A stretch of DNA of 64,000 nt from Zavarzinia compransoris (GCF_003173055.1 NZ_QGLF01000003.1:186001-250000); one strand, 5' to 3'. Shown: positions 1-10,028, counted from the first letter of the stretch. Notes: a model not told the origin generated them from the letters alone. A program made the numbers and translations.

Positions 1-608
1 GGCTTGGCGAAGGGCAGCAGGCGGGGCGCGATGGCGGCCAGCTTCGCCTCCAGCGCCGCGCGGTCGACCGGCGGGGCGCCGAAGCCGGCGCGCAGCGCAT
101 CGTGATGGGTGATCAGCGCGTCCAGCCGGCGCGACAGGGTGGCCGGATCGGCAAGGTCGGAGACGCGGACGGCACGGCGGCCCACCTTGTCCTCATAGGC
201 CGGGCCGATACCGCGCCGGGTGGTGCCGATGCCGCCGGTCTTGTTGCCGTCCTCGCGGAAACCGTCGAGTTCGCCGTGGACCGGCAGGATCAGGCAGGCA
301 TTGTCGGCGACCACCAGATTGTCCGGGCTGATGGTGACGCCCTGGGCCTGAAGGCGCTCGATCTCGGCGAACAGGGCCCAGGGGTCGATGACCACGCCGT
401 TGCCGATCACCGACAATTTGCCGCCGCGGACGATGCCCGAGGGCAGCAGCGACAATTTATAGGTCTGGTTGCCGATCACCAGCGTGTGGCCGGCATTGTG
501 GCCGCCCTGGAAGCGCACCACGACATCGGCGCGCTCCGACAGCCAGTCGACGATCTTGCCCTTGCCCTCGTCGCCCCATTGGGCGCCGATCACCGCAACA
601 TTGGCCAT
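1..608 (-). CDS. purA: Adenylosuccinate synthetase, N-terminal part
   Basis: Makes adenylosuccinate from IMP, aspartate and GTP, the first committed step of AMP synthesis in the cytoplasm. About 202 residues are present; the rest lies beyond the left edge. The start [18 protein letters not shown] carries the family glycine-rich GTP loop with its catalytic Asp, followed by the conserved QGGHNAGHT segment and [14 protein letters not shown]. It lies 47 bp downstream of hisZ on the same strand, an arrangement usual in alphaproteobacteria, so the two are probably cotranscribed. Family assignment is secure; only truncation by the window limits it. Confidence 0.97.
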   Translation of the reverse strand, partial: MANVAVIGAQWGDEGKGKIVDWLSERADVVVRFQGGHNAGHTLVIGNQTYKLSLLPSGIVRGGKLSVIGNGVVIDPWALFAEIERLQAQGVTISPDNLVVADNACLILPVHGELDGFREDGNKTGGIGTTRRGIGPAYEDKVGRRAVRVSDLADPATLSRRLDALITHHDALRAGFGAPPVDRAALEAKLAAIAPRLLPFAK

Positions 609-655
609 GGTTTCAGTCCTTGGATCTTCGGATCACCGGAGGAAATGGAATAGGG

Positions 656-1813
656 TCAGGCCGCGACCGGAGTCACGGCGCCGGCATGGTAGAGATGGCT
701 GCACCCGAGGCGCCGGGCCTCCGCCGCCGCGTCGTCCACGGGGGCGAGGCCGGCGACGGTGCGATGGCCGGCGGCGCGAAGCGCCCGGGCTTCGGCGGCC
801 GGCGTATCGAAGGGCAGATAGACGAAGACCGGCAGGGCCGGCTTCGGCAGGGAACGCAGCAGCGAATCGACATAGAGGGTGAAGCCGACCGCTTCTTCCG
901 TGCCGCCGTCGGGCCCGACCAGGTCGTAGCGCCCGCCCCGGCCCAATTCGCCCCGGACCCCGGCGGCGAACAGGGTGAAGCCGAAACCGGTGTGATATTC
1001 ATGGGCGCGATATTCGCCCGGATCGATGGTCAGGGCGATGGCCGGATCGGCCTTGCGGATGGCGGCGACGAGACCGGCCAGTTCCTGGACCTCGCGCCGC
1101 GCGGCGGGCGGCAGGGCAAGGCCGGCGAGCGTGTCGAGCGCGCGATCGGCCGGCCCGGCGGCGGCCAGCAGGCCGCGGAAGAGAATGCCGGCCTCGCCCG
1201 GGATACCGTCCAACTCAGCCGCATCCTTGCCGTCCAGGGCATCGCGGGCCTTGTCGGCCAGGGCGGCTGGCAGGGCCAGGGCGGCGGCGATCGCCGGCAC
1301 CAGGGTGGGCAGGGTCAGGTCGACGGTGACCGGCCGGGCATGGCCGCAAGCCTCCAGCGCCTCGACCGCCAGCAGCACGACCTCGGCATCGGCGGCGACC
1401 GAGCGCACGCCGATCAGCTCGACCCCGGCCTGGGGGAACTGGCGTTCGGGGCGCAGCTGGGTACCCTTCACCCGCAGCACCTGCCCGGCATAGGACAGGC
1501 GCAGCGGCCGCGCCGCCTTTTGCAGGCGGGTGGCGGCGATGCGGGCGACCTGCACCGTCATGTCGGAGCGGACCGCCATCAGGCGCTGGCTGGCGGGATC
1601 GACCAGGCGGAACATGCCGGTCCCCTGCGCGGCGCCGGGGCCGGCGGTCAGGCTTTCCTCGAATTCGATCAGGGGCGGCTTGACCCGCTGATAGCCGTGG
1701 GCAGCAAAGACCGCGACGAGCCGCGAGACCACCGCGGCCTCGTGTTCGGCGGCGGGGGGCAGTTCGTCGTGCAGACCTTCAGGCAGCAGGGCGCGGGCGG
1801 CGTATTCCGTCAT
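656..1813 (-). CDS. hisZ: ATP phosphoribosyltransferase regulatory subunit HisZ
   Basis: A catalytically silent paralogue of histidyl-tRNA synthetase that activates the short form of HisG in the first step of histidine synthesis. The 385 residues begin with LLPEGLHDELPP and show the class II synthetase-like fold motifs (RLVDPASQRLMAVRSDMTVQ, then LRLSYAGQVLR). The anticodon-binding domain of true HisRS is absent and the length fits HisZ. It precedes purA. HisG is not in this window; hisBHAFE lies about 12 kb to the right on the other strand. An alternative, a truncated HisRS, is unlikely given the neighbour and length. Confidence 0.92.
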   Translation of the reverse strand: MTEYAARALLPEGLHDELPPAAEHEAAVVSRLVAVFAAHGYQRVKPPLIEFEESLTAGPGAAQGTGMFRLVDPASQRLMAVRSDMTVQVARIAATRLQKAARPLRLSYAGQVLRVKGTQLRPERQFPQAGVELIGVRSVAADAEVVLLAVEALEACGHARPVTVDLTLPTLVPAIAAALALPAALADKARDALDGKDAAELDGIPGEAGILFRGLLAAAGPADRALDTLAGLALPPAARREVQELAGLVAAIRKADPAIALTIDPGEYRAHEYHTGFGFTLFAAGVRGELGRGGRYDLVGPDGGTEEAVGFTLYVDSLLRSLPKPALPVFVYLPFDTPAAEARALRAAGHRTVAGLAPVDDAAAEARRLGCSHLYHAGAVTPVAA

Positions 1814-2359
1814 GGCGGGCGGAGTTTACTCAAGCCGGCCCCGCCGTCCATGGAAAAGGCGCGGAAAATGCCCATGGCACCCCTGCGCCCAATTCACGCG
1901 GGCGCCGGTTCTTTCGCATATGCGCATCGCAGGTGCAAAAACTGCCCCCACTTCCGCCGCGTCCCCACCGAAACGGATCAGACGGGTCTGGTCGTAATGT
2001 GAGAAACTGTTATGATCGTAATAATGAAAGTGACCGGATCCCGTCATTTGGGTTGAAGAAAACCCGGTGGATGGGGCAATTCCGGAACGCGGAGGGGGGA
2101 AGCGCGCCCCATAGGGCTGACGGGCGATCGCGACAGGCGGTGTCGACGATCCCTGGGCCGGGGCAGCGCCTCAAACGATCCGATTGTATCGAGCGGCATG
2201 CTGTATCGAAAGAGATGGCGATCCCGTTCAGTTGCGTTGTTCGACTTGTCGGCCAAGTCTGCGCCTCGTGTGCAGGATTCAAATTGAGGCCGATTCAACA
2301 TGGCAAGCCGAAAGGCTTGCTGGCGCTGGCGGAAGCGTTCGTCGTTCAAGAGGCTCGAC
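1814..2359. other. Intergenic region between divergent hisZ and LuxR-type regulator
   Basis: About 545 bp between divergent genes. It is less GC-rich than the flanks, especially near 1995-2035, where the heptamer TCGTAAT occurs twice within about 35 bp. I see no convincing gene: the reading frames here lack ribosome sites and similarity to anything I know. It should hold the promoters of hisZ-purA and of the regulator, plus a 5' leader containing the hairpin at 2303-2320. Confidence 0.6.
2303..2320 (+). other. GAAA-tetraloop hairpin in leader of regulator gene
   Basis: A perfect 7-bp stem, GCAAGCC/GGCTTGC, is closed by GAAA, a GNRA-type tetraloop that is very stable in RNA. It ends 39 nt before the ATG of the LuxR-type gene. 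No T-run follows, so it is not an ordinary terminator. It may stabilise or regulate the leader; function is inference. Confidence 0.5.
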
Positions 2360-3547
2360 ATGTTGGACTATCGAACCCATGGCCCGTCGCAGGAGCAGCT
2401 CAGCCTGCTGATCGGGCATATCTACCAGGGCTCCTTCGAGGATGTGTCGTGGAAGGAGTCGCTCGAGCTGCTGCGGGAATATCTCGACGCCCGCTTCGTC
2501 ACGCTGTCGCTGGTGGCGAAGACCGCCCTGCGCCAGGAGGCGACGATCAATGTCGGCCCCATCGCGCTCGACCAGTTCGTGCAGTATGAGACCGAATACC
2601 AGAAGCACCGGCCGAATGTGGAGACCCGCCTGGGGCAGGTCTATACGATCAACGACTGGCTGACCCTGAACCGGTCCGAATTCGGCAAGTTCAACGAATT
2701 GCTGGAGGCCGGCGACATCAATCACTACATGGGCTCCTGGGTGTGCAGTCTCGACAATATCGACTGTTTCATCCGGGTGATGCGGGCGCGCGATTCAGAC
2801 CCCTTCGTCAAGGAAGAGGCCAACCTGATCTCGCTGATCGCGCCCCATTTCGCCCGCGCGCTCGAGATCCGCTCGCGCCTCGCCCAGTCGGAAATCGTCA
2901 ACCAGATCTATGCCGATGCCATGGACCGGTTGGCGGTGGGCGGCATCGTCATCGACGAGAACGGCAAGATCCTGGTGATGAATGCCATCGCCGCCGAACT
3001 GATGAACCGGCGCGACGGCATCACCATGGTGAACGGCACGGTGCGCGCCACCTCGACCCAGGACGACCGCGCCCTACAAAGCCTCGTCCGGGCGGCGCTG
3101 GCCGGCGATGCCGGCCATGACGAGGCGGGGCGCCAGATCGCCCAGGCCCTGTCGATCTCGCGGCCCTCGGGGGCGCGGGACCTGGGCGTCGTGGTCAACG
3201 GCATCCGTCTCGGCACCAAGGTCGGCGACCGCTGGCGCTCGGGCGCGACCATCTTCATCCGCGATCCGGAATGCGGCGTGCGGGCGGACCCGGCCATCCT
3301 GAAGCAATTGTTCGGCTTCACCCAGGCGGAATCGGCCCTCGCCATGCAACTCGCCAAGGGCGAAAGCCTGGAAGAGGCGGCGGCGGAACTGAACATCCGC
3401 TACAACACCGCCCGGGCCCACCTGCGCTCGATGTTCGCGAAGACCGGGGTCACCCGCCAGGCCGAACTGGTGCGCATCCTGGTCAACGGCGTGGCCCCGC
3501 TCGGCTGTTTCGACAAAGACCGGCTGGACGCGGTGAGATCGGCCTGA
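2360..3547 (+). CDS. LuxR-type helix-turn-helix transcriptional regulator
   Basis: 395 residues. The last 70 or so (from LFGFTQAESALAMQLAKG) match a GerE/LuxR DNA-binding domain, including a recognition-helix segment NIRYNTARAHLRSMFAKTG typical of sensors that end ...VTRQAELVRIL. The region around residues 185-235 (GGIVIDENGKILVMNAIA) looks like a PAS-type sensory fold; the N-terminal 170 residues are a family-specific sensor I cannot name. The start at 2360 is chosen because AAGAGG lies 6 nt upstream; an upstream in-frame ATG at 2300 overlaps the leader hairpin. No signal peptide or membrane segment is visible. It stands alone between divergent hisZ and convergent acyl-CoA synthetase, so its target is unknown. 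Confidence 0.85.
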   Translation: MLDYRTHGPSQEQLSLLIGHIYQGSFEDVSWKESLELLREYLDARFVTLSLVAKTALRQEATINVGPIALDQFVQYETEYQKHRPNVETRLGQVYTINDWLTLNRSEFGKFNELLEAGDINHYMGSWVCSLDNIDCFIRVMRARDSDPFVKEEANLISLIAPHFARALEIRSRLAQSEIVNQIYADAMDRLAVGGIVIDENGKILVMNAIAAELMNRRDGITMVNGTVRATSTQDDRALQSLVRAALAGDAGHDEAGRQIAQALSISRPSGARDLGVVVNGIRLGTKVGDRWRSGATIFIRDPECGVRADPAILKQLFGFTQAESALAMQLAKGESLEEAAAELNIRYNTARAHLRSMFAKTGVTRQAELVRILVNGVAPLGCFDKDRLDAVRSA

Positions 3548-3550
3548 TCG

Positions 3551-3601
3551 TTCCCCTTTGGGGAAGGGGTGCCGGGGGTGGGCGGGCAACCGTCCACCCC
3601 C
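3551..3601. terminator. Paired hairpins between convergent genes
   Basis: Two stem-loops fill the 62-bp gap between the regulator and the convergent acyl-CoA synthetase: TTCCCC/GGGGAA with a TTT loop at 3551-3565, and GGGGGTGG/CCACCCCC at 3574-3601. Position suggests bidirectional termination, although neither has a good T-run. Confidence 0.45.
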
Positions 3602-3609
3602 GTGCTGTT

Positions 3610-5451
3610 TCAGAAGCGCAGGCGCCCCTCGGCGATATCGGCATGGATCGCCGGGGTCAGCGGCTTGATGCCGCCGAGATCCGGGTGGCGGATATAGAGG
3701 GGATCGGCCACCTGGGCCGGATCGAAGCCTTCCTTCACCAGATCGACCTTGCGATGCTTGAAGGTGCCCGTGATCTCGATTTCCGGCTGCAGGCGCAGGA
3801 AATAGGGCTGGGCATAGGCGGGCAGGGCCTTGGCGATATGGGCGTCAAAGGCTTCGAGGTCGAGATCGTCGGCCGCGACGATCGAGGCCATGCCGGCCCG
3901 CCCGTCCGTGTTCGGCACCTGGACGCCGTAGACATTCACCTCGCGCACGCCCGGGAACACGGTCAGCGCCTCGGCCACTTCCGCGGTCGAGACATTCTCG
4001 CCCTTCCAGCGGAAGGTGTCGCCGATGCGGTCGACGAAATAGAAATAGCCGAGCTGATCGCGGCGCATGAGGTCGCCGGTGCGGAACCACATGTCGCCGG
4101 TCTCGAAGACGTCGCGCAGGATCTTCTTCTCGGTCTCGGCCTTGCCCTTGTAGCCCTCGAAGCGGCCGACCGGCTTGTTCGGGTCCTGGGGGATCAGGCC
4201 GATGGTCTCGCCCACCTCGTTCGGCGGGCATTCGATGCAGAAGCCCCGGGCGTCGCGCACCGGCTGCTCGGTCTCGATGTCGAAGCGGATGACCTTGGTG
4301 TTGAAGACCCGGTCCAGGTACCATGGAATGCGGCCGATCGCGCCGACCTTGCCGTCGGCATTCATCAGGGCGACATTGCCCTCGGTCGCGGCATAGAATT
4401 CGACGATGCGGGGGATCTTGAAGCGGTCCTGGAAGGTCGGCCAGATCTCGGGGCGCAGGCCGTTGCCGCAGACGACGCGCAGCTTATGCGCCTGTTCCTT
4501 CCGGTGCGGCGGCGTATTCACCAGATAGCGGCACAATTCGCCGATATATTGGAAACAGGTCGCCTCGTAGCGGACGACGTCGTCCCAGAACTGGCTGGCG
4601 GAGAAGCGCCGGCGCAGGATCACCGTGCCGCCGACCGCCAGCATGGAACCGACGGCGATGATGCAGCCCGCCGAATGATAGAGCGGCAGCACGCAATACA
4701 TGCGGTCGTGCCGGGTCGCCCCCATCTGGGCCGCGAAGGCATTGGACGCCTGGAGAAAGCGGTAGTGGCTGATATGGGCGGCCTTGGGATTGCCCGTGGT
4801 GCCCGAGGTATAGATGTAGAACAGATTGTCCTTGGCGGTGAGGGCGGGCCGGCGATGGCGCGGCAGTTCTGCCCGCGGCTGGGCCGCCGTCTCGGCATCG
4901 AAATCATCCGCCCCCGGGATCGCGCCGGCCGAGGCGAAGACCGGCGGCAGCGCTTCGCACAGGTTGCGCACGGAATCGAGATTGGCCGCATAGTCGGCAT
5001 CGATGACCAGGGCCTTGGCCGCGGCGACGGTCAGGCTGTGGGCGAGCGGCCCCCCGGTCAGATTGGTGTTGATCAGGGCGATGGTGGCACCCGCCTTGGC
5101 CAGGCCGAGCCAGGTGACGACGAATTCCGGCCGGTTGGCCATCATCAGGGCGATGACGTCGCCCTTCTCGATGCCCCGGGCCTGGGCCCAATGGGCGACC
5201 TGGTTGGCGCGGGCGTCGAGTTCGGCCCAGGACAGGGTGCGGCCTTCGAAGACGATGGCCGGCGCCTTGACCGAGCGCCGGGCCTGCTGTTCGACCATCT
5301 GAACGACGGTATAGGGCCCGTCCAGCTTGATCCCCGCCAGCTTGCGCAGGACCGCGATCATGGTCTCGGCGTATTGGACCTCGTTGGCGGCCCGGCCGAC
5401 CAGGCCGGTCGGATCGTATTTGGCCGCATATTCCAGAATTCCGTTCAGCAT
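3610..5451 (-). CDS. Long-chain acyl-CoA synthetase (FATP/FACS type)
   Basis: ATP-dependent activation of long or very-long-chain fatty acids to acyl-CoA through an acyl-adenylate. The 613 residues carry the adenylate-forming P-loop signature YIYTSGTTGNPKAA, the second motif FYAATEGNVAL typical of the fatty acid transport protein branch, and the FRWKGENVST hinge. The length suits this branch rather than FadD (about 560). The start at 5451 is preferred over one 33 codons upstream because GAGGAG lies just before it in the minus strand. It appears monocistronic, convergent with the LuxR-type gene. Substrate range cannot be read from sequence. Confidence 0.9.
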   Translation of the reverse strand: MLNGILEYAAKYDPTGLVGRAANEVQYAETMIAVLRKLAGIKLDGPYTVVQMVEQQARRSVKAPAIVFEGRTLSWAELDARANQVAHWAQARGIEKGDVIALMMANRPEFVVTWLGLAKAGATIALINTNLTGGPLAHSLTVAAAKALVIDADYAANLDSVRNLCEALPPVFASAGAIPGADDFDAETAAQPRAELPRHRRPALTAKDNLFYIYTSGTTGNPKAAHISHYRFLQASNAFAAQMGATRHDRMYCVLPLYHSAGCIIAVGSMLAVGGTVILRRRFSASQFWDDVVRYEATCFQYIGELCRYLVNTPPHRKEQAHKLRVVCGNGLRPEIWPTFQDRFKIPRIVEFYAATEGNVALMNADGKVGAIGRIPWYLDRVFNTKVIRFDIETEQPVRDARGFCIECPPNEVGETIGLIPQDPNKPVGRFEGYKGKAETEKKILRDVFETGDMWFRTGDLMRRDQLGYFYFVDRIGDTFRWKGENVSTAEVAEALTVFPGVREVNVYGVQVPNTDGRAGMASIVAADDLDLEAFDAHIAKALPAYAQPYFLRLQPEIEITGTFKHRKVDLVKEGFDPAQVADPLYIRHPDLGGIKPLTPAIHADIAEGRLRF

Positions 5452-5584
5452 GGCGTCTCCTCTCGCCTTTGGACGCTTTCCTAACCCGATTTGTCGCCAT
5501 CGGTCCAGCAGCGTCTGACATTTTGTCACTGTAGCGCCGGCCCGATGCACGCCCGGCCGGCCAAGCCTGTACAGGGACGGAACT

Positions 5585-6496
5585 TCAGGCCCGGGGGGTG
5601 GCCGCGGCCTCGATGTAGAAATGGCGCACGCTTGGTTCCGCCGCCTTGACCGCGGCGGTCAGGTCGCGGATCGCGGCCTCGGCGTCGTCGGCGGAAAAGC
5701 CGCTGCGGAAATCGAGGGTGACGAGCACGATCAGGTCGTGCGGGCCGAAATGGCCGCTGAGAATCTCGCCGACCGCCGCTATGCGCGGATCGGCCGCCAC
5801 CTTGGCGCGGATGGCGGCCACCACCTGGGGGTCGGCGCCTTCGCCGATCAGCAGGCCCTTGCCTTCGACGGCGAGAATGACCGCGGTCAGCAGCAGGAGG
5901 ATGCCGATGACGAGGGCGGCGATGCCGTCGAACACCGGCATCCCCAGCACCTGGCCGAGCACGAGGCCGGCAAGGGCGACGATGAGGCCGGCCATGGCCG
6001 CCGCATCTTCAAGGAGCTTGGTGACGAGGCCGGGATCCCCGGTCTCGCGGATGGCGCGGAGCACCGGCCTGGTGCCCCGGCCCTTGCTGAATTCGCCGAT
6101 CGCCGTGCTGAAGGAATAGGCTTCGAAGACGAGGGCGACCCCGAGCACGACATAGTTGACCAATGGATCGTGCGGTTCCCCCGGGTGCGCCACCGCCTGG
6201 ATGCCCTCGTAGAGCGACAGGCCGCCGCCCAGCGCGAAGATCAGGATCGCGACCAGGAAGGACCAGAAATAAAGCTCCTTGCCATCGCCGAAGGGATGGC
6301 GGCCGTCCGCCGGCCGCGCCGCCCGGCCGAGGCCGTGCAGCAGGGAGAACTGGTTGCCGGCGTCGACCAGCGAATGGATGCCTGCCGACATCATGGCCGA
6401 CGAGCCGGTCCAGAAGGCGGCCGCGAATTTGGCGGCGGCGATGACCGCATTGCCGGCGGCGGCGATGACGATCGCCTTCTTCGATGATCCTGCCAT
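5585..6496 (-). CDS. Cation diffusion facilitator family transporter
   Basis: Proton-driven efflux of divalent metal from the cytoplasm. The 303 residues contain the CDF membrane core with the metal-site signature HSLVDAGNQ in the second membrane helix, DGRHPFGDGKELYFWSF after it, further hydrophobic helices to about residue 200, and a cytoplasmic C-terminal domain ending in VRHFYIEAAA that matches the ferredoxin-like dimer domain. The start at 6496 has AGGGA upstream; an upstream extension has no ribosome site. Which metal is moved (Zn, Co, Fe, Mn) is not decided here. It lies downstream of amtB but beyond that gene's terminator. Confidence 0.9.
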   Translation of the reverse strand: MAGSSKKAIVIAAAGNAVIAAAKFAAAFWTGSSAMMSAGIHSLVDAGNQFSLLHGLGRAARPADGRHPFGDGKELYFWSFLVAILIFALGGGLSLYEGIQAVAHPGEPHDPLVNYVVLGVALVFEAYSFSTAIGEFSKGRGTRPVLRAIRETGDPGLVTKLLEDAAAMAGLIVALAGLVLGQVLGMPVFDGIAALVIGILLLLTAVILAVEGKGLLIGEGADPQVVAAIRAKVAADPRIAAVGEILSGHFGPHDLIVLVTLDFRSGFSADDAEAAIRDLTAAVKAAEPSVRHFYIEAAATPRA

Positions 6497-6583
6497 GTCT
6501 TCCCTGACGTCGGAACTCCCCGTCGGGAAGTGTAGGGAAGCGACGCCGGTTTGTGCAGGGGGGACGGGAGGCCCGAAAACGAG

Positions 6584-6607
6584 GAAAGGGGCGTCGCCGC
6601 CCCTTTC
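6584..6607 (-). terminator. Intrinsic terminator after amtB
   Basis: A perfect 10-bp stem, GAAAGGGGCG/CGCCCCTTTC, with a 4-nt loop lies 41 bp past the amtB stop; on the minus strand it is followed by CTCGTTTTC. It separates amtB from the cation transporter. Confidence 0.7.
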
Positions 6608-6647
6608 GCCGTGCCGGAAGCGGGCGGCTGATGCCGCCCGCCCGGGG

Positions 6648-7991
6648 TCAGTTGTAGGCGCGTTCGCCGTGTTCGGCGACGTCCAGGCCCTCGCGTTCCG
6701 CATCGGGAGCGACGCGCAGGCCGATGGTGAAGTTGATCAGCGCCAGGATGATCGAGGTGCCGATGCCCGAGACGATCAGGGTGATGATCACGCTGAACAC
6801 CTGGACCCAGAGCTGGGCGCCGAGGCTGGGCTCGTAGCCGACGCCGCCGAGGGCGACATTGGCGGTGAAGGCGGTGCCGATGGCGCCGACGATGCCACCC
6901 ACGCCGTGGATGCCGAAGACGTCGAAGCTGTCGTCATAGCCGAAGGCGTTCTTGATCGTGGTGCAGAAGAAGAAGCAGACGATCGAGGTCACCGCGCCGA
7001 GCAGCATCGCCCCGAGCGGGCCGGCGGTGCCGCAGGCCGGGGTGATGGCGACGAGGCCGGCGACCACGCCCGAGGCGAGGCCGAGCAGGCTGGGCTTGCC
7101 CTTGGCGATCCATTCGATCAGGAGCCAGGCGATACCCGCGGCGCCGGTGGCGACGAAGGTGTTGATGGCGGCGAGACCGGCGGTCGCATTGGCCGCGGCG
7201 GCCGAGCCGGCGTTGAAGCCGAACCAGCCCACCCACAGCAGGGCGGCGCCGACCATGGTGAAGACCAGCGAGTGCGGGGGCATGGCTTCCTTGCCGAAGC
7301 CGATGCGCTTGCCGAAGAAGATGCAGGCGACCAGCGCGGCGATACCCGAGTTCATGTGAACGACGGTGCCGCCGGCGAAGTCGAGCGCGCCGTCGAGGAA
7401 CAGCATGCCCGTGCCCGCCCAGACCATATGGGCCATCGGGAAGTAGACGAAGGTCACCCAGAGCGCGGCGAAGACCAGCACCGAGATGAACTTCGCGCGT
7501 TCCGCGAAGGCGCCGATGATCAGCGCCGGCGTGATGCAGGCGAAGGTCATCTGGAACAGGACGAAGACATATTCGGGGATCGTGCCGCTGATCGATTCAG
7601 GCGTGACACCCTTCAGGAAGGCCTTGGAGAAGTCGCCGATATAGGCATTGCCTTCGCCGAAGGTCAGGCTGTAGCCGTAGAACACCCAGAGGATCGAGAC
7701 AAGGCACAGGATGCCGAGGACCTGGGTCAGGACCGACAGCATGTTCTTCGCACGGGCAAGGCCGCCGTAGAACAGGGCGAGGCCCGGCACGGTCATCAGC
7801 AGCACGAGGACCGACGAGATCAACATCCAGGCGGTATCGCCGTCGTTGATGGTCGGAACGACTTCGGCGGCGGCCGGAGCGGCTTCCGCCGCAGGCGCGG
7901 CGGCTTCCTGCGCGAGGGCGGCGAACTCGGGGGCCGTCAGGGCCACGCCGGCTGCGCCCAGCAGGAGCGGAAGTTTCCAGTTAAGTTTCAT
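6648..7991 (-). CDS. amtB: Ammonium channel AmtB
   Basis: Inner-membrane ammonium/ammonia channel, a trimer gated by GlnK. The 447 residues begin with a signal sequence and an Ala/Glu/Pro-rich periplasmic stretch, as in pro-AmtB, then eleven membrane helices. Seen directly: GDTAWMLISSVLVLLMT, GLALFYGGLARAKN, the first pore histidine in VHMNSGIAALVA and the second in FGIHGVGGIVGAI. The C-terminal tail GLRVAPDAEREGLDVAEHGE is the GlnK-interacting tail. The gene starts 23 bp after glnK, the standard pair, and both are probably nitrogen regulated from the sigma-54-like site upstream of glnK. Confidence 0.97.
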   Translation of the reverse strand: MKLNWKLPLLLGAAGVALTAPEFAALAQEAAAPAAEAAPAAAEVVPTINDGDTAWMLISSVLVLLMTVPGLALFYGGLARAKNMLSVLTQVLGILCLVSILWVFYGYSLTFGEGNAYIGDFSKAFLKGVTPESISGTIPEYVFVLFQMTFACITPALIIGAFAERAKFISVLVFAALWVTFVYFPMAHMVWAGTGMLFLDGALDFAGGTVVHMNSGIAALVACIFFGKRIGFGKEAMPPHSLVFTMVGAALLWVGWFGFNAGSAAAANATAGLAAINTFVATGAAGIAWLLIEWIAKGKPSLLGLASGVVAGLVAITPACGTAGPLGAMLLGAVTSIVCFFFCTTIKNAFGYDDSFDVFGIHGVGGIVGAIGTAFTANVALGGVGYEPSLGAQLWVQVFSVIITLIVSGIGTSIILALINFTIGLRVAPDAEREGLDVAEHGERAYN

Positions 7992-8014
7992 GGGAAGGAC
8001 CCTCTCGTCGGGAC

Positions 8015-8569
<555 letters not shown>

Positions 8570-8651
8570 TCAGGACGCGGTTCAGAAAGGCGACGGCCCC
8601 GCGCAATCGGGGATGGCGCGGAACCTCGGGCGCGATTAATTTCCGCCCATC

Positions 8652-10028
8652 ATGACGTCTTCCGATCGCCCCTCGGGCCGCCGGCCGCCCGGCCCGCGCC
8701 CGCAGCCTCCCGCCGGTGCGCCCCTGCGCCTCGGCCGCCCCCGCCCGCGCCCGGAGGAGGAGATCGCCATGGCCGTGCTCGACGCCCTGGTCGCGATCGA
8801 GAACGGCCGCGCCGCCGACCGCGTGCTGAAGGCCGCCTTCGACCGGCGCAAATGGCTGCCCCCGGCGCGCAGCCGCATCGCCCGCCTGACCCTGGGCGTC
8901 TGCCGTCACCGCGCCCAGCTCGACTGGTGGCTGGAACAGGCCGGCTGCCGGTCTGCGCCGCTGGCCCGGCTGGCGGCCGCCCTGGTGCTGATCGAGGGGC
9001 TGGACAAGGGCCAGCTGCGCAAGCACCTGCCCCACCTGCCCACGCCGGAAACCCATGCCGCCCAATTCCTGATGGACCATACGCTGGACCATCCTGACCA
9101 GCCGGCGGCGGTGCGCAGCAATCTGCCGTCCTGGCTGATGCCCCATCTGAAGGCCCGCTTCGGCGACCGCCTGCTGGCGGAGGCGACGGCGCTGTGCGGC
9201 GAGGCCGGCCTCGACATGCGCGCCAATGCGATCAAGGGCGGGCGCGACGCCGCCATGGCGGCCCTGGCCGAGGACGGCATCATCGCCCTGCCCACGCCCT
9301 ATTCCCCGGTCGGCCTCAGGGTCGAGGGGCGGCCGGCCATCGCCCGCAGCCGGGCCTGGCGCGAAGGCCTGGTCGAGGTGCAGGACGAAGCCTCGCAACT
9401 GGCCGCGCTCATCCTTGGGGCAAAGCCGGGCGAACGCGTGCTCGATTTCTGTGCAGGCGCGGGCGGCAAGACCCTGGCCATCGCCGCCGCCATGGCCAAC
9501 AAGGGCCGGCTGATCGCCACCGACAGCGACGAGCGCCGCCTGACCGAGGCCGTCACCCGCCTGCGCCGGGCCGATGTCCATAATGTCACCCGCCACGTCA
9601 TCGGGGCGGAGGGCGACAAATGGCTGTCGCGCCAGAAAGGCGCCTTCGACCGGGTATTGGTCGATGCGCCCTGCACCGGCACCGGCACCTTCCGCCGCAA
9701 CCCGGACGCCAAATGGCGCTCCAGCGCCGAGGAACTGGCCCATCTGACCGCTTTGCAGGCAAAGCTGCTGGACCGCGCCGCCGCCCTGGTGAAGCCGGGC
9801 GGCCGGCTGGTCTATGCCACCTGCTCGATCCTGGCGGCGGAGGACGAGGACCAGATCGACGCCTTCCTCGCCCGCCATGCGGGGTTCCGCATCGTGCCGC
9901 TGGCCGATGCCTGGGCCGCCGTCGGCAGCGAGGTGCCGGAGCCCGGCGCCGGGCCCCATCTGCTGCTGACCCCCGCCCGCCACGAGACCGACGGTTTCTT
10001 CGCCGCCGTGCTCGAACGCCTGCCATGA
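8652..10028 (+). CDS. RsmB-type RNA (cytosine-5) methyltransferase
   Basis: S-adenosylmethionine-dependent m5C methyltransferase of the NOL1/NOP2/Sun family, probably acting on 16S rRNA. The 458 residues show an N-terminal helical NusB-like part, the SAM motif VLDFCAGAGGKTLAIA, and the two family cysteines: the motif IV Cys341 in DAPCTGTGTFRRNPD and the motif VI Cys391 in YATCS. The first 39 residues are Pro/Arg-rich and poorly conserved-looking; a second in-frame ATG at 8769 has a strong GGAGGAGG 8 nt upstream and may be the true start. The stop overlaps the rlmJ start (ATGA). The exact target base is not certain. Confidence 0.88.
   Translation: MTSSDRPSGRRPPGPRPQPPAGAPLRLGRPRPRPEEEIAMAVLDALVAIENGRAADRVLKAAFDRRKWLPPARSRIARLTLGVCRHRAQLDWWLEQAGCRSAPLARLAAALVLIEGLDKGQLRKHLPHLPTPETHAAQFLMDHTLDHPDQPAAVRSNLPSWLMPHLKARFGDRLLAEATALCGEAGLDMRANAIKGGRDAAMAALAEDGIIALPTPYSPVGLRVEGRPAIARSRAWREGLVEVQDEASQLAALILGAKPGERVLDFCAGAGGKTLAIAAAMANKGRLIATDSDERRLTEAVTRLRRADVHNVTRHVIGAEGDKWLSRQKGAFDRVLVDAPCTGTGTFRRNPDAKWRSSAEELAHLTALQAKLLDRAAALVKPGGRLVYATCSILAAEDEDQIDAFLARHAGFRIVPLADAWAAVGSEVPEPGAGPHLLLTPARHETDGFFAAVLERLP

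Noticed and set aside
102-2002. Long plus-strand reading frames opposite purA and hisZ
   Set aside because: They are GC-driven frames on the complement of conserved genes, with low-complexity Gly/Arg/Gln-rich translations and no ribosome sites.
3271-5484. 737-codon plus-strand frame over the acyl-CoA synthetase
   Set aside because: Its translation has no family features, whereas the minus strand has clear AMP-binding motifs.
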